A stretch of 64,000 nucleotides of DNA from JACCZX01 sp038216465 (GCA_038216465.1 JBBQQC010000018.1:7700-71699), one strand, 5' to 3'; positions 51,170-60,583 are shown, counted from the stretch's first letter. Translations and numbers: made by a program. The notes: generated by a model from the sequence alone, not told the origin.

Positions 51170-52419
51170 CGCGCACGGCGCTGATGCTCGCGTTTTACTT
51201 CCCGCCGTTCGCGCAGAGCAGCGGTAGCATCCGCACACTCAGTTTTGTGCGCCACTTGCCCGACCACCAGTGGCAACCCGTCGTGTTGACTGCACGCGAG
51301 CACGCGTACCCGGAAATCGACCAAGGCAGTTTGACCGCGATACCGTCGCAGACGACTGTCATTCGTTCGCGTGGTCTGGATGTGGCGCGACATTTGGCGC
51401 TCGCAGGGTGTTACCCCAAGTGGCTAGCTACACCGGATCGGTGGAACACCTGGGCGCTCGGCGCCTTCGTCGCGGGACTCAACTGGATTCGGCGTCACGA
51501 GCCAACGGTTCTCTGGGCCACGTTTCCGATCGCGAGCGCCTTGGTGGCCGCAATGGCGCTGCACAAGGTGACGAAGATTCCTCTGGTCGTCGACTTGCGG
51601 GACCCGCTGGTGTATGAGGGTTGGCCGGAAGATCCTTGGATGCGAACCATCTATGGCAGTATCGAAAAGCGCATGCTGGCAACAGCTTCAGCTATCGTGG
51701 TTACCACACCGGGCGCGCGGCGCCTCTACATCGAGCGCTATCCGCATGTGCCGCCGTCACGATTCACGATCATCGCCAACGGTGTTGAGGATGCGATGAA
51801 TGTAGCGCCGCCGCGGATCGAGACCGCGCACGATCAGCCAATCAATCTGCTTCATAGCGGGTTAATGGAATTACCGGATCGCGATCCGACATCTTTCTTC
51901 AAGGCAATCGCTCGCATGCAGGACCAAGGTGAGCTCGCGGAAAAAACGCTGCGCGTAATACTGCGGGCCACCGGCCACGATGACCAATATCGCCGTCAGG
52001 TTGCTGCGCTGAAGATCGATCGCATCGTATCCATAGAGCAAAGGATTGCGCACGCTGAAGCGATCGAGGAAATGCGGCGAGCCGACGGATTGTTGCTGTT
52101 TCAGGGCGCGCAGTGCAACCGGCAGATTCCGGCCAAGGCTTATGAGTATCTTGCCTGCCGCCGCCCGATCATAGGTCTGCTCGACGCGGCGGGCGATACC
52201 TACCAATTGGTCGCCGACCAGTGGCAGGTACCGTACGTGGCCGATATGAGCTCGCCTTCGGCGATTGTCGATATCCTGCGAAAGTTCATCTCCGCTTTTC
52301 ACAGCCGCGATCTGTTCGTGCCGGCAGCAGCGCTAGTGCAGCGACATGCGCGCAGCTGGGGTGCAGGCGAACTCGCCGCGCTGTTTAACCAGGTGACGGA
52401 CGTAACCCAGGATGCTTAG
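51166..52419 (+). CDS. GT4-like glycosyltransferase
   Basis: A 417-residue GT-B-type protein. ALMLAFYFPPFAQSSGSIRTLSFVRHLPDHQW is an acceptor-domain opening, PLVVDLRDPLVYEGWPEDPW a conserved middle and YLACRRPIIGLLDAAGDT the donor-side end. The latter region, in which the sugar-nucleotide glutamate is not clear, is divergent from the core GTs of the locus. It overlaps the ATP-grasp gene by 4 nt and probably shares its operon. Confidence 0.85.
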   Translation: MTRTALMLAFYFPPFAQSSGSIRTLSFVRHLPDHQWQPVVLTAREHAYPEIDQGSLTAIPSQTTVIRSRGLDVARHLALAGCYPKWLATPDRWNTWALGAFVAGLNWIRRHEPTVLWATFPIASALVAAMALHKVTKIPLVVDLRDPLVYEGWPEDPWMRTIYGSIEKRMLATASAIVVTTPGARRLYIERYPHVPPSRFTIIANGVEDAMNVAPPRIETAHDQPINLLHSGLMELPDRDPTSFFKAIARMQDQGELAEKTLRVILRATGHDDQYRRQVAALKIDRIVSIEQRIAHAEAIEEMRRADGLLLFQGAQCNRQIPAKAYEYLACRRPIIGLLDAAGDTYQLVADQWQVPYVADMSSPSAIVDILRKFISAFHSRDLFVPAAALVQRHARSWGAGELAALFNQVTDVTQDA

Positions 52420-52420
52420 T

Positions 52421-53845
52421 ATGTCGAAGCGCTTGGTAAAAGCGATGTTGATTCGTGCCGTGCACGCCCGTAACGAGAACGTACGCACGCGATTGCAGCA
52501 GGCGAACGGCATCGCGCCGTCCGCATGGGGCGCGACCGTCAACGATCAAGGCCATCTGCTCTTAGACGACGTCGATATCGCCGATCTGGCGGGCGACTGT
52601 GGGACGCCAATGCACGTCGTCAGCCACTCCAGGCTTCTCAACGATTACCAGCGCTTCGACAGCAGTTTCAAGAGCTTGTATCCGAACATCAGCATCGGAT
52701 ACTCGTATAAGACGAATCCACTGCCCGGCGTGATCAAGGCGCTGCACGAGGCCGGCGCTCTGGCAGAAGTGATATCGCACTTCGAGTTGTGGCTTGCGAT
52801 CGAGCTTGGCGTACCCCCAGAGCGAATTATCTTCAATGGCCCGGGCAAGACGCGCGACGCAATCGTGCTGGCGGTGCGTCACGGCATCGGCATGATCAAT
52901 GTTGACGGACTAAGCGAGATCGACGAGATTGCAGCGGCAGCGCGCAGCGCGCGGTACAAGCAGCATGTCGGCGTGAGAGTCATCGCGTCGGTGGGGTGGT
53001 CCTCGCAGTTCGGAATGTCCATTGCGTCGGGTCACGCGATGGAAGCGTTTCGCCGCATGAAGCGCCACGAACATCTGCTGCCGACCGGTCTGCACTTTCA
53101 CCTGGGCACCGGTATTCGCGATGTCTCCATTTATCTGCAGGCGGTCCGGGAGATGCTCGACTTCGCTCGCGCGGTGCACTCTGAGCTCGGAATTGAAATC
53201 ACGCAGCTGGACCTCGGCGGCGGATTTGGCGTGCCGACGGTGCGCCCGTTTACTGAGTGGGATACTCGATTGGTGCTGAACGGGCATCCAGCGGGGCCGG
53301 TCGATGTTGCTGCAGCGGCGCGGCCTGAAGACTACGCGCGTGAAATCGTCACTTTACTGCGCCAGTACTATCCAGCGAGCGCGGCGTTATCGCCGACCGT
53401 GGTCTTCGAGCCCGGTCGAGCCATCACGAGCAGCGCACAGTGTCTCGTGCTGCGAGTGCTGGCAGTCAAGGAAGATGCGTCGGGAGCGCGCAACGTGATC
53501 CTCGACGGTGGCAAAAACATCGCGATGCCGCTCGGCTACGAAGCCCACGAACTGCTCGCAGTGAACGGTGCCGCCGATTCGCGCACCACGCTGTACAACT
53601 TCTATGGACCACTGTGCCATCCCGGCGATCTGCACTTTCAATCGAAGACGTTCCGCACGCTCGAGGCGGGCGATCTTGTTGCGATCATGGACGCCGGCGC
53701 CTACTTCATTCCGAATCAGATGAACTTTTCGCATCCACGCCCGCCGGTCGTGATGGTACGGAAGGGCCGTCCCAAGCTGCTGCGCCGGCGTGAATCGTTC
53801 GATGACTTGGTCCGGCTCGATCAGGATATGGACGCCTTAAACTAA
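52421..53845 (+). CDS. Fold-type III PLP-dependent decarboxylase (LysA-like)
   Basis: A 474-residue alanine-racemase-fold decarboxylase. The PLP lysine is in SYKTNPLP (Lys97), LDLGGGFGVP is the phosphate-binding loop and YGPLCHPGD carries the active-site cysteine typical of diaminopimelate or ornithine-type decarboxylases. It may be the exosortase A-associated decarboxylase (TIGR03099), making an amine for polysaccharide decoration, or a divergent LysA. ATG 52421 is chosen; ATG 52412 overlaps the previous gene by 8 nt. Confidence 0.88.
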   Translation: MSKRLVKAMLIRAVHARNENVRTRLQQANGIAPSAWGATVNDQGHLLLDDVDIADLAGDCGTPMHVVSHSRLLNDYQRFDSSFKSLYPNISIGYSYKTNPLPGVIKALHEAGALAEVISHFELWLAIELGVPPERIIFNGPGKTRDAIVLAVRHGIGMINVDGLSEIDEIAAAARSARYKQHVGVRVIASVGWSSQFGMSIASGHAMEAFRRMKRHEHLLPTGLHFHLGTGIRDVSIYLQAVREMLDFARAVHSELGIEITQLDLGGGFGVPTVRPFTEWDTRLVLNGHPAGPVDVAAAARPEDYAREIVTLLRQYYPASAALSPTVVFEPGRAITSSAQCLVLRVLAVKEDASGARNVILDGGKNIAMPLGYEAHELLAVNGAADSRTTLYNFYGPLCHPGDLHFQSKTFRTLEAGDLVAIMDAGAYFIPNQMNFSHPRPPVVMVRKGRPKLLRRRESFDDLVRLDQDMDALN

Positions 53846-53929
53846 CAAAAAAATGGGGATTAGCCGCGGGGGCAGCGGGAACGCGGCCGACTGCAGGCCT
53901 GTAGGCTAGCCGTAGTCATCCGCATCACG

Positions 53930-53939
53930 TAATGCATTA
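53930..53939. promoter_or_regulatory. 10-bp perfect palindrome in the gap after the decarboxylase gene
   Basis: TAATGCATTA is perfectly palindromic and AT-rich in an otherwise GC-rich 218-base gap (53846-54063). It could bind a regulator of the lipoprotein gene at 54064. The gap shows no other gene; a possible hairpin CCGCG/CGCGG lies near 53861-53885. Confidence 0.2.
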
Positions 53940-54063
53940 GGTCGAATGCGGGGGTTGATCCTGCCATCTCGATGTCGTTCAATGGGTTGTCGGGAACGCG
54001 GGGCTCAACTTACCCATAGCGGTAAGACTCGTGCGAATAAAGGCCCTCAACGGAAGTGGATTG

Positions 54064-54417
54064 ATGAGACAGGTAGGTCGCCGCACCGCTTTGCGCTTCG
54101 GGTTAGCCTCCGGAGCACTCCTACTTCTGGGGTGTGACGTTAGTGAGCAGGGTGCTTCAGCGTCCTCAGCGCCGCCGGCTGCGGGGCCGACAGCGTGGAA
54201 CGTCAACCCTCCGTCGTTTGCGGTTGGCGGCGGCTCGACCTTCAACCTAGCGAGCACGCTGCCTACCGGGGTTACGCGCGGAGGCGCTTTTGGCGTCAGT
54301 AGTGCCGGCGCCAAACTGCCTACCGGCATGACGCTGACGTCGGCTGGAATTCTGTCGGTAGGGAGCGCCACGGTGGGCAGCGTCGCCGGCGTCGTCTTCA
54401 CGTACGCCTCGCCCTGA
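54064..54417 (+). CDS. Small Tat-type lipoprotein with Ig-like domain
   Basis: A 117-residue exported protein. GRRTALRFGLASGALLLLGC combines a twin-arginine pattern with a lipobox (LLGC). The body repeats LPTGVT / LPTGMT with short strands (GVSSAGAKLPTGMTLTSAG), like putative Ig or cadherin-type modules. ATG 54064 has GGAAG upstream; the frame is open from GTG 54031. Function unknown. It precedes two other unrecognised genes. Confidence 0.6.
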   Translation: MRQVGRRTALRFGLASGALLLLGCDVSEQGASASSAPPAAGPTAWNVNPPSFAVGGGSTFNLASTLPTGVTRGGAFGVSSAGAKLPTGMTLTSAGILSVGSATVGSVAGVVFTYASP

Positions 54418-54493
54418 ACGAGCCTGTGTTCAGTCGTCATGCCGCTCGTGAAACTGAACGACGGCGCTTAGTAATTTTAGCGGGCTCTCCCCA

Positions 54494-56584
54494 ATGCAGC
54501 GACGTGAGTTTTTAAAAAGCACTTCGGTCGCGGTCGCCGCGACGCTGGCCGGATGCGGTGGTGGCGAGGGTTCGAGCGCGGGACAGACGAACCCGCCCGC
54601 TCCTTCACCGCCTGCCCCGGCACCATCACCGTCGCCGGGCGCCGGTCCCTCCTTTAATGGACTGCCGACGCTGACTTTGAATCCAACACAGAGCGCAAAC
54701 GGACCGTACCTCGCCGCCGTGCTGCCGCTGCAGGGCTTGGTACCGAGCGGCCAGACGTTAGATTCGCCGGACGACCCGAGCGTGCGCTCGACGGTGATTT
54801 CGCGCTGGCCCGACGGCTCGGCCGCGATGGTTGTAGTAGCGGGCGAAACAAGTGTGAGCTTGGGCACCTCAAAACAAGTTCGACTACGCGCAGCGGTCGC
54901 GAACTCGAGCGCATTGAGCGTCGCCCGAGTGGCCCAGATCGTGTCGAATGTCACTGTCGATTGCGGCGCGATCGGATCCGCGGTGCTGAACAACTTCGGC
55001 ACGCCATCAAAAGTTTGGTGGGCCAACGAGCGCGTGATCTGCTGTCGCTATAGAGCGCCGGTGGGATCGCATCCGACGTTGGAAGCCGTAGTCGACATCC
55101 ATGCGTTCTCGTCGAACAAGGCGCTGGTTGAAGTGGTGGTCGAAAACTGCAAGATGACGACTGCCACGCCGGTTATGCCGGCCTCAGTTTCATACTCCGC
55201 CAATGTCACCGTTAACGGCGCCGCGATTGCAACCGTGCAGTCGAACAATGCGCCGGGCGGAATTCATCAACCGTTCCGCGCTTGGTACGCATCGAGCTGG
55301 GTCGGCGGCGATCCCGGCATCGACGTCACACACGACACGGCTTCGATGCAGGCGCATCCGCTGTTTTTTCGCGTCTGGAAAGATGGCGGCGGCATGTCGC
55401 AATACGCAACTGACGTTTACCAGCCGTGGGGTGTGGGCCGTCACCCGGACAGCGGCATGGGCGGCGCAGGCGATTCTGCTTTTATCGGTCCTTTACCAAG
55501 ATGGGAAGTGCAATACCTGCAGACTGGCGACAATCAGGTGCGCCGCGCAGTGATTGCGTCGGCCCTGTCGGTGTTGAGCTTCAACGTCAACTATCGCGAT
55601 GTCGGCACCGGCCTAGTGCCGACCTTCGACCAACTGGCTGACAAGAACCAACAGCAGGTTGGTTACGATCCCGGCAGAGCGTGGCCAAACTATGGTGCAG
55701 AACCCGCATGGGAAGTCGCGCATCACCCGGCCGCCGGGTTAATGGCGTTCCTGTGTCGCCCGTCACCCGCGTTTATTGAGATCGCTCAGAAAATTGCGGT
55801 GTGGAACGGTACCTGGTCGAGTTACGACGGCACCTTCGGCACTTACTATCAGACACGTGGCAAAGCGTGGTGCCTGCGCAGTCTTGCGCACGCGATCATG
55901 CTTACGCCCGATGTCGAAGCATGGAAGCCGGCGGCGCGCTCGGCGCTGTATCGCAACGCGCAGCTGTTGAAGACTTTTCAGGACGATCCGCGGTCAGTAC
56001 TCGGTTTCGTGTGGGACTTCTCTCCTACGAATCTGAACGATTTCGTCGCGGCCTACGGCGGTAACGGATTTGTGCAGCCGTTGTGGGAACATCATTATCT
56101 AGTTACGGAATTGCACAAGGTTGCGAGTGCGAAGTTGCTAGCGGGCGCCGAACAAGCGGCTCTGGTTGCAATGGCCGACTGGGTGGCAGCGCAGCCGATT
56201 CGATACATAAACGAATCGATTGGAGGCGAATGGCGCATCCTTTACTACCAGACGCCGGCGGGCCGCAGTGCGTCCATCAACTCGCTGCCGACTTGGGGTC
56301 AGCAGTTTGGTTGGCAGTACGCGGACGGACCACCGCCGATGGCCGGACCGTGGATGAACGGCAACTGGAAGTCGAATAGTTACAGTTCTGCCGTCGCAGA
56401 TAACGGCGCCGGTGCTTATTACCCATCCTATTTCTGGTCGGCGCTGGTGGCGGCGGTTGAGCGTGGAATAGCCGGTGCTGATAGTGCCTGGGCAAAAGTC
56501 ATGGCGAACATCACCAACCTGTCGGCGTGGAGCGCCGGCTTCGGCCCTGACCCCCGGTGGGGCGCCTATCCGAGGAACAAATAA
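54494..56584 (+). CDS. Large Tat-exported lipoprotein of unknown function
   Basis: A 696-residue protein. RREFLKS (3-9) is a clear twin-arginine motif and TLAGC a lipobox. A proline/serine linker (NPPAPSPPAPAPSPSPGAG) leads to an extracytoplasmic body with beta-rich first half (WPDGSAAMVVVAGE) and helical second half with tryptophan-rich motifs (AHAIMLTPDVEAWKP, WEHHYLVTELHKVASAKLL). That layout, strands then alpha-alpha helices, recalls polysaccharide lyases or glycosidases, but no catalytic motif is recognised. It overlaps the next gene by 1 nt. Confidence 0.75.
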   Translation: MQRREFLKSTSVAVAATLAGCGGGEGSSAGQTNPPAPSPPAPAPSPSPGAGPSFNGLPTLTLNPTQSANGPYLAAVLPLQGLVPSGQTLDSPDDPSVRSTVISRWPDGSAAMVVVAGETSVSLGTSKQVRLRAAVANSSALSVARVAQIVSNVTVDCGAIGSAVLNNFGTPSKVWWANERVICCRYRAPVGSHPTLEAVVDIHAFSSNKALVEVVVENCKMTTATPVMPASVSYSANVTVNGAAIATVQSNNAPGGIHQPFRAWYASSWVGGDPGIDVTHDTASMQAHPLFFRVWKDGGGMSQYATDVYQPWGVGRHPDSGMGGAGDSAFIGPLPRWEVQYLQTGDNQVRRAVIASALSVLSFNVNYRDVGTGLVPTFDQLADKNQQQVGYDPGRAWPNYGAEPAWEVAHHPAAGLMAFLCRPSPAFIEIAQKIAVWNGTWSSYDGTFGTYYQTRGKAWCLRSLAHAIMLTPDVEAWKPAARSALYRNAQLLKTFQDDPRSVLGFVWDFSPTNLNDFVAAYGGNGFVQPLWEHHYLVTELHKVASAKLLAGAEQAALVAMADWVAAQPIRYINESIGGEWRILYYQTPAGRSASINSLPTWGQQFGWQYADGPPPMAGPWMNGNWKSNSYSSAVADNGAGAYYPSYFWSALVAAVERGIAGADSAWAKVMANITNLSAWSAGFGPDPRWGAYPRNK

Positions 56585-57762
56585 TGGCAACGCTGACCTC
56601 TTCTCCCGCCACCCTGTCCATCACATCGTTTCCGTATTCGCTGCCGCCGTCCGGCCAGGCGCTGTCGATCGGCACCAATTTCGCGGAGAGCGTGCGGCCG
56701 CCCACGCACTCTGCCTACGAGTGGAATTACGCACTCTTCTTCTTCTACGGGGGAGGGGCGTACGTTGAAGATTTTTCGGCCGGTGGCGTCTACGTGATCG
56801 CCGGATCGGGTGGTCACGCGGTACCCCCCAATTTCGGCGGCTGCCTGTTCGATTTTGCCGACGCTACCTGGAAGCGGGTCGATAATGCCAACGGCATGCC
56901 GTGGATGGTGCGCGACTTGAACTCTGCCGGACAGTCGGGAGAGATCAATAGCTTCGGTGAAATCAACTTTCCGGGCGTGTCGGCCGGGATTCCCGCCCCA
57001 GCGCATCTGTACGGTAATGTACTGCCGGTGACGGCGGGCGGTGGGGGCGGCAGCCGTGGCTCGTCGTTAATTTTGCGCTCGGCGGCAGCAGGCAACGACT
57101 CAAACTACGGCTCGGGATACGCACATCGGTTCGACCTGTCGACCGGGCTCTGGAGCCGCTTGTCAACCAACGTGTTAAGCACCAGCAGCGGGTATCGCAC
57201 GGCGTGTTACGACCCGGTGACTAACCGCTACTACATGCTGCGATATGAGCTGCATGAGAGTTCGAACCTCGATTATCTCGATGGCGCCGACTGGACCTGG
57301 AAGACCGTGAGTATCGGCGGTTCGGCCAACGAAGGGGACAACAAATCATCGTTTGTCGACGAACAGCGCCGGCTGTTGATCATGCAGACGTCCAATGGGA
57401 AGCTGAGGGCGATCGATCTGAACAATCCCGGCGCCGGCGCCGTCGTTCTCAGAACCACCGGTAGCTTGCCGCAGGACAATCAGTCGCGCTGGCATCAGTT
57501 TCCTGCCGACGGTTGCTGGTACACGTACATCGGCAATGGCGGCAACGCAATCCATAAAATCCAGCCCCCGAGCGGCAACCCACTGGCGGGAACTTGGACC
57601 ATCAGCACGGTGCAGATCGGCGGAGCTGCACTGCCGTCGCAGCCACTCGAAGCCATTCGAAATGGCTCCGTACATAACACGCGGTTTTTCTACGTCAGGC
57701 CGATTGGATGCTTCGCGTGGATTGCCGGTGAGCGGAATCAGGTAGTGATTCTGAAGCCCTAG
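56584..57762 (+). CDS. Kelch-like beta-propeller protein of unknown function
   Basis: A 392-residue protein without a clear signal peptide. Strand-rich repeats such as GGCLFDFADATWKRVDN, AHRFDLSTGLWSRLS, LDGADWTWKTVSIG and RAIDLNNPGAGAVVLRTTG look like blades of a propeller. Start ATG 56584 overlaps the preceding stop by 1 nt, so it is coupled to the secreted protein. Role unknown; it may bind sugar or partner protein. Its stop overlaps the convergent TPR gene by 4 nt. Confidence 0.7.
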   Translation: MATLTSSPATLSITSFPYSLPPSGQALSIGTNFAESVRPPTHSAYEWNYALFFFYGGGAYVEDFSAGGVYVIAGSGGHAVPPNFGGCLFDFADATWKRVDNANGMPWMVRDLNSAGQSGEINSFGEINFPGVSAGIPAPAHLYGNVLPVTAGGGGGSRGSSLILRSAAAGNDSNYGSGYAHRFDLSTGLWSRLSTNVLSTSSGYRTACYDPVTNRYYMLRYELHESSNLDYLDGADWTWKTVSIGGSANEGDNKSSFVDEQRRLLIMQTSNGKLRAIDLNNPGAGAVVLRTTGSLPQDNQSRWHQFPADGCWYTYIGNGGNAIHKIQPPSGNPLAGTWTISTVQIGGAALPSQPLEAIRNGSVHNTRFFYVRPIGCFAWIAGERNQVVILKP

Positions 57763-58421
57763 CGCCATTGCCCCTGTTTAGCCAGCTTGTCGCGCAGGCC
57801 CGGCAAGTCAACTCCACCGGCATATGCTTTCTGCGCGTACATGCGGGCGCGCTCGAAGTCGCGCCTGTCAGCCAGCAACAAGCCCATGTTGTAGGCGAGC
57901 ACAGCGTCATCGGGCGCCAACTTTTCCGCACGCTCGAACCAGGAGAGCGCCTCGTTGCCACGGCCCAAGCGTGACAGATAGGTCGCATAGATCTTCATTA
58001 CTTCGACGTCTGTCGGCTTAAATTCGAGCGCCCGCAACAAGTAACACTCAACCGGCTCCTTGACGAGGCTCGGTTGCGGCGTCTTGTCTTTCAGCGCCAG
58101 CCGGACCAGAGCGGTAAGTCCACGATGATGGTTGGGCGAATATCGCACCAGAAAGTCGAGGTCGGCACCGACCGATCCGGTGATGCCATGGGTCAGGTTT
58201 TCGGTGTCGGCATCAAAATGATGTTGCTCTACCTGCGAGATCCGCACCTGGTCCTTGGCTGCGGTGTAGTCCAGGCGCTCTTCTTGCCATTTGAATGGCT
58301 GCTCACAATCTGGGGCTGCATGTGCCTGCGGGCCGATCAGCGCGAACGAGCCAGCGACGATCGCCAGAAGAGGGCGCCGCCCGAAGGCCAGGAAGCAAGT
58401 TGTAGATAGTGCAGTCGTCAC
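57759..58421 (-). CDS. Exported tetratricopeptide-repeat protein
   Basis: A 220-residue protein. The N terminus has a signal peptide ending near AHAA (about 36). Residues about 130-210 hold TPR-like repeats (VEVMKIYATYLSRLGRGNEALSWFERA, LAYNMGLLLADRRDFERARMYA). It probably mediates protein contacts in the periplasm. The start is a GTG. It converges on the propeller gene and is divergent from the amidotransferase gene at 58573. Confidence 0.78.
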   Translation of the reverse strand: MTTALSTTCFLAFGRRPLLAIVAGSFALIGPQAHAAPDCEQPFKWQEERLDYTAAKDQVRISQVEQHHFDADTENLTHGITGSVGADLDFLVRYSPNHHRGLTALVRLALKDKTPQPSLVKEPVECYLLRALEFKPTDVEVMKIYATYLSRLGRGNEALSWFERAEKLAPDDAVLAYNMGLLLADRRDFERARMYAQKAYAGGVDLPGLRDKLAKQGQWR

Positions 58422-58466
58422 ATTAATCCCAGCGAATTGGCGCCATTGGCAATCAGTCTTTGGCCA

Positions 58467-58485
58467 TGAGTCAGGTCTGAGTCAG
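58467..58485. repeat. Pair of 8-bp direct repeats, 11-bp spacing
   Basis: TGAGTCAG occurs at 58467-58474 and again at 58478-58485, one helical turn apart, in the 151-base gap between the divergent TPR and amidotransferase genes. It could be a regulator-binding site, but no known consensus is claimed. Confidence 0.3.
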
Positions 58486-58572
58486 TGCGCGGTATTGTAG
58501 ATCTGACAACCAACGCCGTGAGCGGATCTTCGTTTACGTATTTTTGTAGCACGGAGCGAAAGAAAAAATCGG

Positions 58573-60525
58573 ATGTGTGGATTTGCCGGCTTTGTGACTG
58601 CCGACGGGATTGAGCGTGATTCGCTCGCGCAGATCGCCGGCTCGATGGCGAGCACGCTCGCGCACCGCGGCCCGGATGATTCCGGCACGTGGGTGGACCC
58701 GGAATGCGGCATTGCTCTGGGGCACACCCGGCTAGCCATCGTTGACCTGTCGCCTGCCGGGCATCAGCCGATGCGCTCTTCCAACGGGCGCTACGTGATC
58801 GCCTATAACGGTGAGATCTACAACTTCGGTGAGTTGCGCAGAGATCTGGAACAGGCCGGGGAAGCGCCAGCCTGGCGGGGGCACTCCGACACCGAAGTCC
58901 TGCTCGCGCTGATCGCGGCACGCGGACTCGATCAGGCGCTTACGCAGTTGATCGGAATGTTTTCGTTTGCACTGTGGGACGCACACCATCGCACGTTACA
59001 TCTGGCGCGCGATCGGATTGGGGAGAAGCCGCTGTATTACGGCTGGTCGGGTCGCACTTTTGTGTTCGGCTCAGAGCTGAAAGCGCTGCGCGCTCACCCG
59101 CAGTGGGCTTCGGAAATCGATCGTGGCGCGCTGGCACTATTCATGCGCTACAACTACGTGCCGGCACCGCATTCGATCTACCGTGGCATTTCAAAGCTGC
59201 CGTCCGCCCACACGTTGACGTTGCCCTGGCAGTCGCGCGAGCCGATCGTTACGTCCTATTGGTCGGCGCGGGCAGTAGCCGAGCACGGTTTTGCCCATCA
59301 GTTCGCTGGCAGTGAAGCTGAGATCGGTACCGAACTCGATGCGCTGTTGCGTGACGCGATCGGCAAGCAGATGGTGGCCGATGTTCCGCTCGGTGCCTTC
59401 CTGTCGGGAGGCATCGACAGCTCGACGGTGGTCGCACTGATGCAGGTGCAGAGCATGCGGCCGGTCAAGACGTTCACGATCGGCTTTCGGGAACATGACT
59501 ACAACGAAGCAGTTAGCGCTGTTGCCGTCGCACGGCATCTGGGTACGGAACATACCGAGTTGTGTGTCACGCCGGAGCAGGCAAGGGAAGTGATTCCGCG
59601 GCTTCCGGCAATCTACGACGAGCCGTTTGCCGACTCTTCGCAGATTCCCACCTTTCTCGTTTCACAGCTCGCCCGCTCGCAGGTGACGGTGGCATTGTCG
59701 GGCGATGGTGGCGACGAACTGTTTGCCGGCTACACGCGCTACGCCTTCGGAAACATGCTGTGGCGCAATCTATCGCGGCTATCACCTTCGATTCGGAACG
59801 TCCTAGCATCGGCCTTGAAGAAGATATCGGTTGACCATTGGAACGTGATCGCGCGGCCGATCGTCGCCGTCGCGCCGCGTCGCTACCGAGTCGGAATGCC
59901 GGGCGACAAGGTCCACAAGCTCGCCGATGTGATGGCTCACGAAACGCTCGACTCGCTTTACCGTGATCTGATTTCTCACTGGAAGCCGCCGCTCGGCATC
60001 GTGGTGGCCGATGCCGAGCCAGCGACGATGCTGGATTCAGCGGCTGATCTCGCCATCGGAGATCCGGTTAGCCGGATGATGCTGCTCGATCTAGTCACCT
60101 ATCTGCCGGACGATATTCTGGTGAAGGTCGATCGCGCCGCGATGTCGGTCAGCCTCGAGACCCGAATTCCGTTGCTCGATCATCGCGTCGTTGAATTTGC
60201 GTCCAGAATTCCGCTCGCGGCAAGTCTGAATCGCAACGGCACCAAGGGTGTTCTGCGCAACGTGCTATATCGCTACGTACCGCCCGCGCTGGTCGATCGT
60301 CCAAAAATGGGCTTTGCGATTCCGATCGACAGCTGGCTGCGCGGTCCGCTACGTGAGTGGGCGGCCGACTTGCTCGACCCCGCGCGTCTGCGCCGCGAGG
60401 GCTACCTGAGATCCGAGCTGATTCAGCAGCGCTGGCAGGAGCACCTCAGCGGGCAACGTAACTTTCACTATCCGCTGTGGGATGTATTGATGTTTCAATC
60501 ATGGCTGCAAAGTACACATGGCTGA
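58573..60525 (+). CDS. asnB: Glutamine-hydrolysing asparagine synthetase B-like amidotransferase
   Basis: A 650-residue amidotransferase. Cys2 (MCGFAGF), HRGPDDSG, YNGEIYN and SELKALRAHP form the glutaminase half. SGGIDSS (278-284), SGDGGDELFAGYTRY and DRPKMGFAIP form the ATP-pyrophosphatase half. It may make asparagine or, by its place in the polysaccharide region, amidate a sugar acid. It differs from the TIGR03108-type copy at 38140. ATG 58573 sets the nucleophile as residue 2. Confidence 0.9.
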   Translation: MCGFAGFVTADGIERDSLAQIAGSMASTLAHRGPDDSGTWVDPECGIALGHTRLAIVDLSPAGHQPMRSSNGRYVIAYNGEIYNFGELRRDLEQAGEAPAWRGHSDTEVLLALIAARGLDQALTQLIGMFSFALWDAHHRTLHLARDRIGEKPLYYGWSGRTFVFGSELKALRAHPQWASEIDRGALALFMRYNYVPAPHSIYRGISKLPSAHTLTLPWQSREPIVTSYWSARAVAEHGFAHQFAGSEAEIGTELDALLRDAIGKQMVADVPLGAFLSGGIDSSTVVALMQVQSMRPVKTFTIGFREHDYNEAVSAVAVARHLGTEHTELCVTPEQAREVIPRLPAIYDEPFADSSQIPTFLVSQLARSQVTVALSGDGGDELFAGYTRYAFGNMLWRNLSRLSPSIRNVLASALKKISVDHWNVIARPIVAVAPRRYRVGMPGDKVHKLADVMAHETLDSLYRDLISHWKPPLGIVVADAEPATMLDSAADLAIGDPVSRMMLLDLVTYLPDDILVKVDRAAMSVSLETRIPLLDHRVVEFASRIPLAASLNRNGTKGVLRNVLYRYVPPALVDRPKMGFAIPIDSWLRGPLREWAADLLDPARLRREGYLRSELIQQRWQEHLSGQRNFHYPLWDVLMFQSWLQSTHG

Positions 60526-60583
60526 TGGCTTTCGGAGGCGTGGCTCCTTCGTCGTTCGTTTCCATTGGGACAGAGCCTAGCGT

